A DNA stretch of 64,000 bases from Photobacterium phosphoreum (GCF_002954725.1 NZ_MSCQ01000001.1:1069604-1133603); one strand, 5' to 3'; shown: positions 19,383 through 28,269, counted from the stretch's first letter. Numbers and translations: made by a program. The notes: generated by a model from the letters alone, not told the origin.

Positions 19383-19832
19383 TTAGTTATGACTTGCCCA
19401 TACCATAGTACGGCCCTTGTCATCAAAAGCGACCACGTTATAACTGTCTTTCTTATCGCCATATTCCATGCCTGGTGATCCCATTGGCATACCACCAACA
19501 GCCAGTCCTTTCATTCGTGTTGGCTTACTTGCCAAAAAGCGTTTGATGTCAGCCGCAGGGATGTGGCCTTCAAAAGTGTAACCTTCAATTTGAGCCGTAT
19601 GGCAAGATGCATACTCAGGTAATACTCCTAACTTAATTTTAGTTGGCGTTAGGTTTTCTTGATAAACACTTTCGAGCTCAAAGCCATTATCTTTCATATG
19701 CGTTATCCACTCTTTACAGCAACCACAATACGGCGATAAGTAATTAGTGCCTTTGATGATAGGTGCAGTAGTGGCAGACGCAGTAGCTGAGATAAAAAGA
19801 GCACATGTTAATAGAGTACGTTTGATGATCAT
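19383..19832 (-). CDS. DUF411 exported metal-binding protein
   Basis: This 149-residue protein has a cleavable signal peptide (MIIKRTLLTCALFISATASA) and a DUF411 domain. The conserved cysteine cluster is SPYCGCCKEW (Cys36, Cys38, Cys39), a further Cys-His follows at ASCHTAQ, and there is a Met-rich GGMPMGSPGME loop. DUF411 proteins are exported and often accompany copper-resistance genes. The ATG at 19832 is preferred over one ten codons upstream because TAGGA lies eight bases before it and the signal peptide is then normal. The Cys-rich exported protein gene lies 94 bases upstream in the same direction. Confidence 0.82.
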   Translation of the reverse strand: MIIKRTLLTCALFISATASATTAPIIKGTNYLSPYCGCCKEWITHMKDNGFELESVYQENLTPTKIKLGVLPEYASCHTAQIEGYTFEGHIPAADIKRFLASKPTRMKGLAVGGMPMGSPGMEYGDKKDSYNVVAFDDKGRTMVWASHN

Positions 19833-19926
19833 GATGACATTCCTAAAATAACAAGTTTGCACATTAATAATGTAATGAGTGCAAAGCAGATGATGTAAGT
19901 AAAGTGTTTAAAGCTGATATCACACT

Positions 19927-20292
19927 TTATGCCATCGGCGGTTTTAGTAATGGTTCATGATAATAACGAGGAGGATGGCAGAGTTCATTCATTAGCACTT
20001 CGGCACAACGGAATGATTGAAAACTAAAGCTAGGTAATAGTGCAGGTTGGTGTTGGGTTTGTGACGAGCAATCATCGCTATTACACCCATCACCACAAAT
20101 TGAATTGTTAGCGAGTGTTGTTATAAGTTGTTCAATAGTAGCGTTATTTTCGCAACAGGCGCTATCGTTCATGCTGCTACAATGCGACATTGGTGTTGGT
20201 GTTATTTTTGTGGTGTACGCATACGCTGTATTAGTGAATACAGTTATGATAAGTACACTATGTACAATAAAATATACCCAATGGTGTATCAT
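19927..20292 (-). CDS. Small Cys-rich exported protein
   Basis: This 121-residue protein has a signal peptide ending TAYAYT and a mature part with eight or more cysteines in CSS, ACC, CGDGC, DDC, RC and LC contexts, ending with PPRYYHEPLLKPPMA. I do not recognise a named family. The pattern and its place in front of a DUF411 gene suggest a periplasmic metal-binding (copper-type) protein, by inference only. The frame on the opposite strand across the same region is open but has no support. Confidence 0.6.
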   Translation of the reverse strand: MIHHWVYFIVHSVLIITVFTNTAYAYTTKITPTPMSHCSSMNDSACCENNATIEQLITTLANNSICGDGCNSDDCSSQTQHQPALLPSFSFQSFRCAEVLMNELCHPPRYYHEPLLKPPMA

Positions 20293-20465
20293 TTTGATGA
20301 TTAGCTTATCCTTTATTATTTTCGTGCATTATAGGTTTAATCTGCAATTCAACAACGAATAACTTGTAATAAAGTATTAAGTATATCTATATTATATTAC
20401 TGGCATAAAAAACTGACACATATTCTTACAGCTAATTTATGGATGAAAAAAATCAATTCGTTTAA

Positions 20466-20491
20466 ATTCACCACTGCGCGCAGTGATGAAT
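20466..20491. promoter_or_regulatory. 26-nt near-perfect palindrome upstream of the HTH gene
   Basis: The core CACTGCGCGCAGTG (20472-20485) is a perfect palindrome. The flanks ATTCAC and ATGAAT extend it with only one mismatched pair. It lies about 47 bases before the ATG of the HTH regulator, as expected for an autoregulatory operator. Confidence 0.65.
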
Positions 20492-20537
20492 AACGTTGGG
20501 TTTATTCAATGTATTGAAAGCGCTTTTAGGAAAGAAA

Positions 20538-20894
20538 ATGCAATATACAGAAAAAGATCGTCGAGTTTTGCACGATACATGGATGAGCTACAAAGCAAAA
20601 ATGCGTATAACTCAAATAGAAATGGCTAAAAAACTGGAGTTAACGCAACTTGAATTTTCAAACATTCTGCGAGGGGATTCTGTTATTCATCATCAGTTTG
20701 TGAATGATTTTTGTGGCATTTTAAATATTGACCCAGTGTTAATTCTACCTTCGTTACGTGAAGCCGTACAAAAAGGATCGTTAACTAATTCTATCGTTAA
20801 AAATACGTTTATCTTTGACGGTGAAATTAAGAAAGTAACGTATGTTGGTAATCAACTTGTTGTTGAGTATGAACATACACCGAGTGCTATCTAA
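20538..20894 (+). CDS. Small HTH (XRE-like) transcriptional regulator
   Basis: This 118-residue protein has a Cro/XRE-type helix-turn-helix at about residues 18-60 (ITQIEMAKKLELTQLEFSNILRGD) and a short C-terminal beta-rich segment. The frame opens earlier at a TTG, but AGGAAAG six bases before the ATG at 20538 (MQYTEKDRR) decides the start. Phage repressors and housekeeping regulators share this fold; no phage genes are near. The palindrome just upstream suggests autoregulation. The target is unknown. Confidence 0.78.
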   Translation: MQYTEKDRRVLHDTWMSYKAKMRITQIEMAKKLELTQLEFSNILRGDSVIHHQFVNDFCGILNIDPVLILPSLREAVQKGSLTNSIVKNTFIFDGEIKKVTYVGNQLVVEYEHTPSAI

Positions 20895-20920
20895 GAGTGA
20901 TCTAAGGTTATTTATGCTAT

Positions 20921-20957
20921 AAAAAAGGCTCATAGCATAATGCGATGAGCCTTTTTT
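20921..20957. terminator. Bidirectional terminator between the HTH and PAP2 genes
   Basis: A perfect 13-bp stem (AAAAAAGGCTCAT / ATGAGCCTTTTTT) with an 11-base loop between convergent genes. Confidence 0.92.
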
Positions 20958-20974
20958 GATGTTACGGTTTTATG

Positions 20975-21703
20975 CTATTTTTTTTGTTTATTTTTCTTTG
21001 CATTTTCGTCCCATTCAGGGATAAAGAAGTAAAGCACTGCCGCTGAGAGTATGGAACCCATCACATCAGAAGGGAAGTGCATACCTAGCCATAAACGACT
21101 TATACCCACACCTGTTGCCCAAATGATTAATCCACCCGCAACAAGATAATTACCTCTACGAATAAAGAAACCACCCCAGAACAGCACACAAATAGCAGCG
21201 AAGATAGTATGGCCTGATGGGAAAGAGTAGTTAGTTTCGCCTTCCCAACTGCGTAAACGCCAAGGACTAATATATGCCCCTGCTTGTTTCACAACATTCT
21301 CTTTCGCGGTTGAATCTAATGCATAGAAGTCTGCTGGTGAATCGACTAAGTGTAATGCTTGTAGTTCGTAAGTATAAGGACGAGGTATTGCTGTTTCATG
21401 CTTCAATACCGTTTTAGTCACGAAACTTAGCACAAGTAAAATACCAAATTGAATCCATACTTTAGTGATGGTTTTCTTTGGTAATTTTAGAAATACAGGT
21501 ATAAGGCACAGTAACGCCGCAGTGATAAGGAAGAATGGACTCCCCGCACTATCGGTTAATAAAGCAAAGGATATGCCCGCAGCGTCACTCACCGGCATAG
21601 TTAAGACCGGTACGGGGAAGATATGAATAGCAATAAAAAGCAAGATTGCAAATAAGGCTAATGCAATAAAGTTAGGGAGTTTCTTAGATATAAAAGTCAT
21701 CAT
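20975..21703 (-). CDS. pgpB: PAP2-family phosphatase, PgpB-like
   Basis: This 242-residue inner-membrane lipid phosphatase has about six membrane segments and the three-part PAP2 signature: K-x6-RP in KHETAIPRPY, PSGH in NYSFPSGHTIF, and SR-x5-H-x3-D in SRLWLGMHFPSD. Spacing and a long loop with QAGAYISPWRLRSWEG resemble E. coli PgpB, which removes phosphate from phosphatidylglycerol phosphate and undecaprenyl pyrophosphate. It ends in a Lys-rich tail. No good ribosome site precedes the ATG pair at 21703/21700. Confidence 0.85.
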   Translation of the reverse strand: MMTFISKKLPNFIALALFAILLFIAIHIFPVPVLTMPVSDAAGISFALLTDSAGSPFFLITAALLCLIPVFLKLPKKTITKVWIQFGILLVLSFVTKTVLKHETAIPRPYTYELQALHLVDSPADFYALDSTAKENVVKQAGAYISPWRLRSWEGETNYSFPSGHTIFAAICVLFWGGFFIRRGNYLVAGGLIIWATGVGISRLWLGMHFPSDVMGSILSAAVLYFFIPEWDENAKKNKQKK

Positions 21704-22005
21704 GGAGGAAGTTCAATCTTATCATTGTATAATTATGTAAGTAGGCCATAAAAAAAATATAAACTGTCAGAAAATTGACATTTTTTTCATAATTTAAAGC
21801 GGAAGCATTTTTCGCATAAATTAGCTTGAATGTCATTAAGTATATCGCTGAAAAACACATTCTATGCTTATTTGTCAGGTAACGTTCATTTTTCTCATTT
21901 ATTCAACAATCAGATAATGAAAAATAAGCATAATACTTACAAAAACAATGGTTGCCATAATGTAAAAATTGTATTTTTTCTTGATGTATTCTTGTGATAT
22001 TTCTT
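21704..22005. other. Gene-free regulatory stretch upstream of nagE
   Basis: The intergenic region between pgpB and nagE is about 450 bases and very AT-rich. I see no coding frame in it. Its right part contains a CRP-like site and several inverted repeats; the left part holds nothing that I can name. Confidence 0.5.
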
Positions 22006-22029
22006 AAATTGTGAGGGCTGTCACGTGAA
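22006..22029 (+). promoter_or_regulatory. CRP-like binding site upstream of nagE
   Basis: AAAT-TGTGA-GGGCTG-TCACG-TGAAAT matches the CRP consensus TGTGA-N6-TCACA in nine of ten core positions, with A/T-rich flanks. It lies about 130 bases before nagE. Confidence 0.65.
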
Positions 22030-22038
22030 ATTGAGCCA

Positions 22039-22058
22039 ACATTAAGAAAACTTAATGT
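22039..22058 (+). promoter_or_regulatory. Inverted repeat in the nagE leader or promoter
   Basis: ACATTAAG-AAAA-CTTAATGT is a perfect 8-bp inverted repeat just after the CRP-like site. It could be an operator or a leader hairpin; I cannot assign it to NagC with confidence. Confidence 0.4.
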
Positions 22059-22156
22059 TTATCTTAAACTAAGTTTAGCTAACTACTGTATGGTTAGCAC
22101 ATGCTTAAACGACATTTGTTGTTTATTAATTTTGATGTGATGACATGGAGAAGGGA

Positions 22157-23539
22157 ATGAGTATTCTTGGACATTTCCAAAAGCTCGGAAACGCGATAAT
22201 GTTTCCGATCGCAGTATTGCCTATTGCTGGTATTTTATTGCGTATCGGACAACCCGATCTATTAAATATACCTTTTATTGCAGCAGGTGGTCAGGCAGTT
22301 TTCACAAACTTAGCCCTGCTATTTGCAATGGGTGTTGCTGGTGGTTTTTCGAAAGATAACTCAGCAGCAGCAGCAATTGCAGCCGCGGTTGGTTACTTCA
22401 TTATGATGGCTGCAATGAAGACACTTAATGCTGATGTCGACCCTGGTGTTGCTGGTGGTATTATTATTGGTGTATGTGCAGGCTTGTTATACAACCGTTT
22501 CCACGCAATTAAATTGCCAGAGTTCCTTGGCTTCTTTGGTGGTAAGCGTTTTGTTCCTATCATCACAGGTTTAGTTGCATTGGTTCTTGCTTTTGCCTTT
22601 AGTCTTGTATGGCCTCCTGTTCAGGATGCTATCAACCATTTAGGTAAGTGGATTCTAACAAGTGGTGTCCCTGGTGAGTTCGTATATGGTGTTGCTAACC
22701 GTCTATTGATTCCACTTGGTTTGCACCACATTCTTAACAGTATGGTTTGGTTTGTGTTTGGTAACTACACAGATCCTGCAACTGGTCAGATTGTTACAGG
22801 TGAAATTTCACGCTTCTTCGCAGGTGACCCATCTGCAGGACGAATTCTAAGTGGTTTCTTCCCAGTAGTAATGTTTGGTCTTCCAAGTGCAGCATTAGCA
22901 TTCTATGTAACGGCTAAGAAAGAAAACAAGAAAGTTGTAGGTGGTATGTTATTGAGTGTGGCATTGACTGCATTCCTAACAGGTATCACTGAACCAATCG
23001 AATTCATGTTTATGTTTCTAGCACCTGGTTTGTACTTAGTACACGCTATTCTAATGGGTGTCAGTATTGTTGTTGCATCAATGCTTAACATTCATATGGC
23101 ATTTAGCTTCTCGTCAGGCTTGATTGATTACATCTTGAATTATAACGCTCCCGCAGCGCACAATTCTTGGGAAATTATTCCAATGGGCTTAGTGGTTGGT
23201 GTTATCTACTTCGTGATTTTTGTTAGTGCAATTAAGATGTTTAATCTTAAAACACCTGGCCGCGAAGATGCACCAGCAGAAGACTCAAACCCGACTTCTG
23301 ATAGCAAGGCTGATTTAGCCGTACAATATCTAGAAGCACTAGGTGGTAAAGATAACTTAACGGATATCTCTGCGTGTATTACTCGTCTTCGTCTAGGTAT
23401 TGTTGACCGTTCAATCATCAATGATGCCAAACTAAAGCAGTTGGGTGCGAAGGGTGTTGTAAACGTAGGCTCAAATAACCTTCAAGTTATTATTGGTCCA
23501 CAAGCTGAAATTATTGCTAACCAAATGAAAGCGCTATAA
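22157..23539 (+). CDS. nagE: PTS N-acetylglucosamine transporter, IICB
   Basis: This 460-residue glucose-family PTS permease has an EIIC membrane domain (about residues 1-370), with GLHHILNSMVWFVFGNY and the GITEPIEFMFMF loop, then a short linker and an EIIB domain whose phosphorylated cysteine lies in ISACITRLRLGI (about residue 407). The GLHH-(I/V)LN context favours GlcNAc over glucose. There is no IIA domain, unlike the 648-residue E. coli NagE, so it would use a separate IIA (Crr). GGAG six bases before the ATG at 22157 decides that start over one four codons upstream. No nag metabolic genes are adjacent. Confidence 0.88.
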   Translation: MSILGHFQKLGNAIMFPIAVLPIAGILLRIGQPDLLNIPFIAAGGQAVFTNLALLFAMGVAGGFSKDNSAAAAIAAAVGYFIMMAAMKTLNADVDPGVAGGIIIGVCAGLLYNRFHAIKLPEFLGFFGGKRFVPIITGLVALVLAFAFSLVWPPVQDAINHLGKWILTSGVPGEFVYGVANRLLIPLGLHHILNSMVWFVFGNYTDPATGQIVTGEISRFFAGDPSAGRILSGFFPVVMFGLPSAALAFYVTAKKENKKVVGGMLLSVALTAFLTGITEPIEFMFMFLAPGLYLVHAILMGVSIVVASMLNIHMAFSFSSGLIDYILNYNAPAAHNSWEIIPMGLVVGVIYFVIFVSAIKMFNLKTPGREDAPAEDSNPTSDSKADLAVQYLEALGGKDNLTDISACITRLRLGIVDRSIINDAKLKQLGAKGVVNVGSNNLQVIIGPQAEIIANQMKAL

Positions 23540-23601
23540 GCATCATTGATTAAGCAAAATACAGTATTCGCGATTTCATAACTTCCCCCTATGGTCGCGT
23601 T

Positions 23602-23635
23602 AAACGGTCTACCTTTTGGTAGACCGTTTTTTTTT
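23602..23635 (+). terminator. Terminator of nagE
   Basis: AAACGGTCTACC, loop TTTT and the perfect complement, followed by a long T tract. Confidence 0.94.
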
Positions 23636-23824
23636 GCTAATAATTTGCTAGTAATAAACTGAACATAACATCAGTAGATTTTCTTCCGCAGCTTTTGAGG
23701 GGATGTGTTCATATAACATTGAATGTTTTTTGAGTCTTATTTTTAAGGATAATTGCTTAATGAGTCAAACGGGAAGGATCAATAGGTATTGATATAACAG
23801 CAATGTGGGATTGATAGTCTAGTA

Positions 23825-23843
23825 GCCAGTTTTACTTGACCAC
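23825..23843. repeat. 19-nt dispersed repeat (inverted copy of 1-19)
   Basis: GCCAGTTTTACTTGACCAC is the exact reverse complement of bases 1-19. It lies in the 448-base gene-free region between nagE and the LTA-synthase-like gene. Confidence 0.6.
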
Positions 23844-23901
23844 GTTATGGCTAGCGATTAAAGAGGCGGATGTTGTATTCAATAATGGCTTTGGATGCCT
23901 T

Positions 23902-23946
23902 ACTGACTTACTCAGGTGTGAGTATATTACCCCTGAGTAAGTCGGT
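23902..23946. repeat. Long hairpin without U tract
   Basis: GACTTACTCAGG and CCTGAGTAAGTC form a perfect 12-bp stem, extendable to 15 with one G-T pair, around a 15-base loop. It is downstream of both convergent genes but lacks a T run, so it may be a repeat element, a processing signal or a weak terminator. Confidence 0.6.
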
Positions 23947-23987
23947 GAGTTTCATTAATAGCGTTTAAACTATCTGCAGTAAACCGG

Positions 23988-25985
23988 TCATTGTTGAGGC
24001 ATTGTATGTTGTGCGGATTCTATTTTATTCCATTGATAGAAGTCTTGTTTATAAGATAGGCTTCCCCATAACGCGAATGCATTTGCTGTTTTTATTTCGT
24101 CATCTGGTAATTCACTTGGTATTAATATGTGACTTGTAGGATCATAGTGAAAGGTCATGATGTCTTTATTTGGCTGGAAAACAATCGCATGGTTGTCATT
24201 GTTTAGCCATGCAAAGTTATTATGATATTGCATGACAGCTCTTTGCTTATGTTCTGCAACGTCTTTGGTTAGGTCATGACCCATCATTGGGTGATTAGCA
24301 CTGATGCCCGCCATGGATAATAAAGTTGGTGGTAGATCAAGCTGACTTGCTAAACGATTATCTTCATGGGCAGCAACGCCACCACCAAAAATCACGGCTG
24401 GAATATGAAAGCAATCTATTGGTACTATTTGATCACCGTAGGCACGTGAATCATGATCAGCAACAAGTACAAAAATAGTATCGTCCCAATAATCTGACTT
24501 TTTCGCTTGCTCTATAAATTGTCCAAGAGCGAAATCTGAATATTTAACGGTATTTTCCCGTGTTGCAGATGGGTGATTATACGGTTCTATTTTACCTTGT
24601 GGGTAATCGTAAGGTGAGTGATTCGTTGTGGTAAATACAAGGCTGAAAAACGGCTTATTTTGTTCAGTAAGCATACTGAACTGTTCATGCGCTTTGTTAT
24701 AAAGATCTTCGTCGCATGCCCCCCATGATCCAATAAACTCTGGATTATGAAACGTAGGTAAATCTTGTATATCAACAAATCCATTACCCAATAAGAAGCC
24801 TTTCATATTATCGAAATGACTTTCTCCCGCGTAGATAAATTGAGTATGGTAATTCTCTGCTTTAAGCGTCTGAGCGATTGAATAAAAGTTATTTTGGCTT
24901 TTAGGTAATTTCACCACAGCATTAGCAGGGGTTGGGAAAAAGCCGGTAGTAACGGCCTCAATACCACGAATAGATCGTGTTCCCGTTGCATATAATCGGG
25001 TTAGGTTCCAACTTTCTTGCATCAGTTTATCTAGGTTGGGTGTTAGTGGTAGGCCACCTAGCCCACCGACAAAGCGAGCCCCAAGACTTTCTTGTAGTAA
25101 AATCACAATGTTCTTACGCTTACCTGTATTACTCGCTTGATGATATGCCAGTGTTGGTAATAATGGCTGGGTGAACGCTTTAGCCGTTAATTGGCTGTTT
25201 TCTTGTAGGGTGTGAATAATATCGCTTGTTTTCATGGGCGGATATATCGTAGATGAATCAACTATTTTTCGCATTAGCTTCATCGCGTACAGTACAGAAT
25301 AGGATGAATTGAGGGGTAAATCATTCATAAGATTATCGTGTGAAAATGCGATCATCGATGGATTAATCGCACGATGACCAAGTGTCGAACGGGCACCTAA
25401 TACACACAATGCTACTGTACTAAGAGCGATGACTGGACGCCAGTACCAGTTTGGAGTCTGAAGATCTTGAACGAGGTAATTTGAAAAAATCCAGCCAAAA
25501 TAAACGGTTGTCAGTGAAATGATCAGTCCAAGCGCTAGCTCAAGTTTGTAACCACTCCACATCATACTCATGACTTCTTTCGGATAAATAAGATATTCGA
25601 CAAATAAACGGTTTGGTCGTACATCATATTCTTTAATGAAAAAAGGCGTTGCTGCTTCCATGTAGACTAGAAGCCATAATCCAAAGGTGATCCATATTGG
25701 AAGTATTATCAACCAAATCTGACTTAGATAAGGAACCCCAATAGCAAGTGGTGTAATAAGACAGGGTAAGATCAGTAAATAACACATACTGACGATATCC
25801 ATTCGCAAACCAGAGATAAATATTACTTTCCAACCTCGAACGTTAGAGACTCGATTTCTTTGCCAGATACATAAAAAGGTCCGTGAAACAGTCAGTATTA
25901 TAATGCCAGAAATTAAAAACATCAGTATAGGGAAGGTTACGCCAGTCATCTCTTTGACTGGATCTAGTAGTGTTAAAAAATGCAT
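23988..25985 (-). CDS. LTA-synthase-like membrane phosphoglycerol/phosphoethanolamine transferase
   Basis: This 665-residue protein has five N-terminal membrane segments (up to about residue 200), a linker, and an alkaline-phosphatase/sulfatase-fold domain (about 290-590) facing the periplasm. Active-site signatures are ILLQES (metal-binding Glu near 299), ATGTRSIRG (nucleophile Thr near 334-336), and VADHDSR with a later histidine. The family moves head groups from phospholipids to acceptors; the TGTRSIRG pattern resembles group-II LtaS/OpgB-type enzymes. Acceptor and head group are unknown in this Gram-negative context. It is divergent from an OmpR-type two-component system with 235 bases between them, suggesting control by that system. 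Confidence 0.82.
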   Translation of the reverse strand: MHFLTLLDPVKEMTGVTFPILMFLISGIIILTVSRTFLCIWQRNRVSNVRGWKVIFISGLRMDIVSMCYLLILPCLITPLAIGVPYLSQIWLIILPIWITFGLWLLVYMEAATPFFIKEYDVRPNRLFVEYLIYPKEVMSMMWSGYKLELALGLIISLTTVYFGWIFSNYLVQDLQTPNWYWRPVIALSTVALCVLGARSTLGHRAINPSMIAFSHDNLMNDLPLNSSYSVLYAMKLMRKIVDSSTIYPPMKTSDIIHTLQENSQLTAKAFTQPLLPTLAYHQASNTGKRKNIVILLQESLGARFVGGLGGLPLTPNLDKLMQESWNLTRLYATGTRSIRGIEAVTTGFFPTPANAVVKLPKSQNNFYSIAQTLKAENYHTQFIYAGESHFDNMKGFLLGNGFVDIQDLPTFHNPEFIGSWGACDEDLYNKAHEQFSMLTEQNKPFFSLVFTTTNHSPYDYPQGKIEPYNHPSATRENTVKYSDFALGQFIEQAKKSDYWDDTIFVLVADHDSRAYGDQIVPIDCFHIPAVIFGGGVAAHEDNRLASQLDLPPTLLSMAGISANHPMMGHDLTKDVAEHKQRAVMQYHNNFAWLNNDNHAIVFQPNKDIMTFHYDPTSHILIPSELPDDEIKTANAFALWGSLSYKQDFYQWNKIESAQHTMPQQ

Positions 25986-26220
25986 AAATTGGCTGCTTTA
26001 GTTATTTGTGTTTTATAATGATATATCTGATTGTTTATTCTAAAAAAAGTTCAGTTTAATATTTTTTTATTAAAAGTTTTTAACAGTATTAATAGTGGAA
26101 TAATCATATATTTAGCTTAGATGGATGACAAATCGATATATTCAAAAAATAAAGGTGGACTGTGTATAATGCATAAGTGCCATGAAAAAATATCAATGAG
26201 TAAATAGATCTAGGTATGAA

Positions 26221-26898
26221 ATGAAAATATTAGTAATTGAAGATGACCTTACCACTCGAGAGTTTGTTGCTCGTGGATTACGAGAACATGGGTTTGTGGT
26301 AGATGAAGCTGAAGATGGCCATCAAGGATTAATGATGGCAACCAGTTGCGAGTATCAACTCATTGTTTTAGATCGGATGTTACCGCAATTAGATGGTTTA
26401 AAAGTACTTGCTGCACTAAGAGCCACTGAGAATCACACGCCAGTGCTGATATTAAGTGCGATGGACAGTGTTGAAGATCGCGTTGTAGGATTAACAGCAG
26501 GCAGTGATGATTATTTGACAAAGCCATTTGCATTAGCAGAATTAGTGGCACGCGCTAAGATCCTTGTTAAACGCAATCAATTGGTGGCTATTGTTTCGTC
26601 AGAATATAGTTATGATGATTTACGGCTGGATATAAAATCACATCGTGTATGGCGTGGATCTCGGATAATTAACTTACAACAAAAAGAGTTCTTGCTACTG
26701 CAATACTTAATGGAACATGTTGAAAGTGTTGTTTCTCGCATGAGTCTATTTGAATCTGTTTGGAGTTATCATTTTGATCCAAAAACCAATGTGATTGATG
26801 TCCATATAGCTAATTTGCGTAAAAAATTAGAACTTGAAGGTGAGCCTAGTTTAATTCATACCGTTCGAGGAGCTGGTTATGTCTTACGCCGGGTCTGA
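26221..26898 (+). CDS. OmpR/PhoB-family response regulator
   Basis: This 225-residue regulator has a receiver domain (residues 1-115; acidic pair Asp8-Asp9, phosphoacceptor Asp51 in VLDRMLP, Lys in DYLTKPFAL) and a C-terminal winged helix (about 130-222, with VIDVHIANLRKKLE and HTVRGAGYVLRRV). It overlaps the start of its kinase gene by 20 bases, so the two are translationally linked. The likely target, by position, is the divergent LTA-synthase-like gene. Confidence 0.92.
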   Translation: MKILVIEDDLTTREFVARGLREHGFVVDEAEDGHQGLMMATSCEYQLIVLDRMLPQLDGLKVLAALRATENHTPVLILSAMDSVEDRVVGLTAGSDDYLTKPFALAELVARAKILVKRNQLVAIVSSEYSYDDLRLDIKSHRVWRGSRIINLQQKEFLLLQYLMEHVESVVSRMSLFESVWSYHFDPKTNVIDVHIANLRKKLELEGEPSLIHTVRGAGYVLRRV

Positions 26899-28216
26899 AA
26901 ACCTGTCGCGATCAACAATTTTTAAAGTATTGATGTATTTTATTACCTGTGTCGCTATTATTTTCATTCTATTTATCAATCAGGTAGTCGTTAGTTCTGA
27001 AACATTTTACCACCAGCAATTAAAACGTGATTTAGTCAATGAAGCTAATTTATTTACAATGATGGTGAGTAAAGGTAATAGTCCTGCATTGTATAAAACG
27101 ATAGCGGAACGTAAAAAAAACAATACCACATTTAGTTATGTTATTCGGTCGGCAAAACATGTTGTTGATGATATTGGATTATATCCAACGGCATCATTTC
27201 TCTTTGGCCCGAGTAAAACAACTCAATTATCTCAAGTGGTGGCTCTGCCTTTAGGTATGGAATTAGTAATAAAGATTAATCCTCAGTTTATGCAAGCCTA
27301 TCGGCAGACAGTGATTCCAATGTTACTGTCTGGTATTGCTGTTCCAGTGATTCTTATGCTAGCAGGTGCTTCTTTATTTGCCATTGTAATATTAAAAAAA
27401 TTAGCCCGTGTTAATCATGGAATGAATCGGGTTATTTTAGGAGAGAAAGGGGTTAAATTACCGGTTAGTGAGAATGATGATGAATTTGATGTGTTAGCCA
27501 TACATCTTAACTTTTTGATTGAACAGGTTGAGAAAAAAGAGACCTCACTAAAAGCTCTCTCTGTTGGAATGGCGCATGATTTACGTACACCAATCGCACG
27601 AATGAAACTACGGTTAGAACGGTTATTAACCCAACAAACAGCACCACATACACAAGAATTAGAAGCCTGTCATGATGATCTCGAAGTCTTACTTGGTATG
27701 TTTAATGGTATGTTAGAAATTGCTAATTTAAACAGTGGTAAGCAACATATTGATAAAGAATGGGTCGATTTATCACAAGTGTGTCGTGATGTTGTTGAGT
27801 TTTTATCACCGATTTCAGATGAGAAGTATCAGCAGCTAACATTTCGAGAAGATGAACAATACCGATTGCAAGGCGAGCCCAGTCTCTTATTTAGGGCGGT
27901 ATATAATTTGGTTGAGAATGCAATTAAGTACACACCTGAACATGGTGTTATTAATGTGGTTGTCGATCATTTTGGTATTGTAGTCACTGATAATGGTATG
28001 GGGGTATCTGATGAAGATAAAGAGCGTATTCGTGAGCCAATGTTCCGCGCTGATCGCAGCCGTACTCATCAAGGATTTGGGTTAGGGTTATCGTTGGTTG
28101 AGGCGGTGGTTGTTCGTCATAATGGCGAATTGGTTTTCAGTGATAATAATCCGGGCTTACGGTCTCGATTATATTTACCACTAGCATCTGAAGGTGATTC
28201 AAAGAGTGGTGAATAA
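26879..28216 (+). CDS. Sensor histidine kinase, partner of the OmpR-type regulator
   Basis: This 445-residue inner-membrane kinase has a membrane helix at about 15-36, a periplasmic sensor of about 110 residues with no recognisable domain, a second helix at about 146-171, HAMP, a HisKA domain with His233 in MAHDLRTP, and an ATPase domain with NLVENAIKYTP, DNGMGV and GFGLGLSLV boxes. The HDLRTP form of the H box is common in QseC/CusS-like kinases. It has a clear terminator after it. Confidence 0.92.
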   Translation: MSYAGSENLSRSTIFKVLMYFITCVAIIFILFINQVVVSSETFYHQQLKRDLVNEANLFTMMVSKGNSPALYKTIAERKKNNTTFSYVIRSAKHVVDDIGLYPTASFLFGPSKTTQLSQVVALPLGMELVIKINPQFMQAYRQTVIPMLLSGIAVPVILMLAGASLFAIVILKKLARVNHGMNRVILGEKGVKLPVSENDDEFDVLAIHLNFLIEQVEKKETSLKALSVGMAHDLRTPIARMKLRLERLLTQQTAPHTQELEACHDDLEVLLGMFNGMLEIANLNSGKQHIDKEWVDLSQVCRDVVEFLSPISDEKYQQLTFREDEQYRLQGEPSLLFRAVYNLVENAIKYTPEHGVINVVVDHFGIVVTDNGMGVSDEDKERIREPMFRADRSRTHQGFGLGLSLVEAVVVRHNGELVFSDNNPGLRSRLYLPLASEGDSKSGE

Positions 28217-28269
28217 TAATGGCTAATACCAATACCAATTATAATCAGTTTATGCTCTAGTGTAAGAGT

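Noticed and set aside
20105-20362. 85-codon plus-strand frame antisense to the Cys-rich exported protein
   Set aside because: The minus-strand frame has a proper signal peptide and Cys pattern and pairs with DUF411; the plus-strand frame has no ribosome site or recognisable feature.
20496-20894. Prophage remnant, suggested by the Cro-like HTH protein and the DUF2786 protein
   Set aside because: No integrase, structural or lysis genes, and no attachment-site repeats around either gene.
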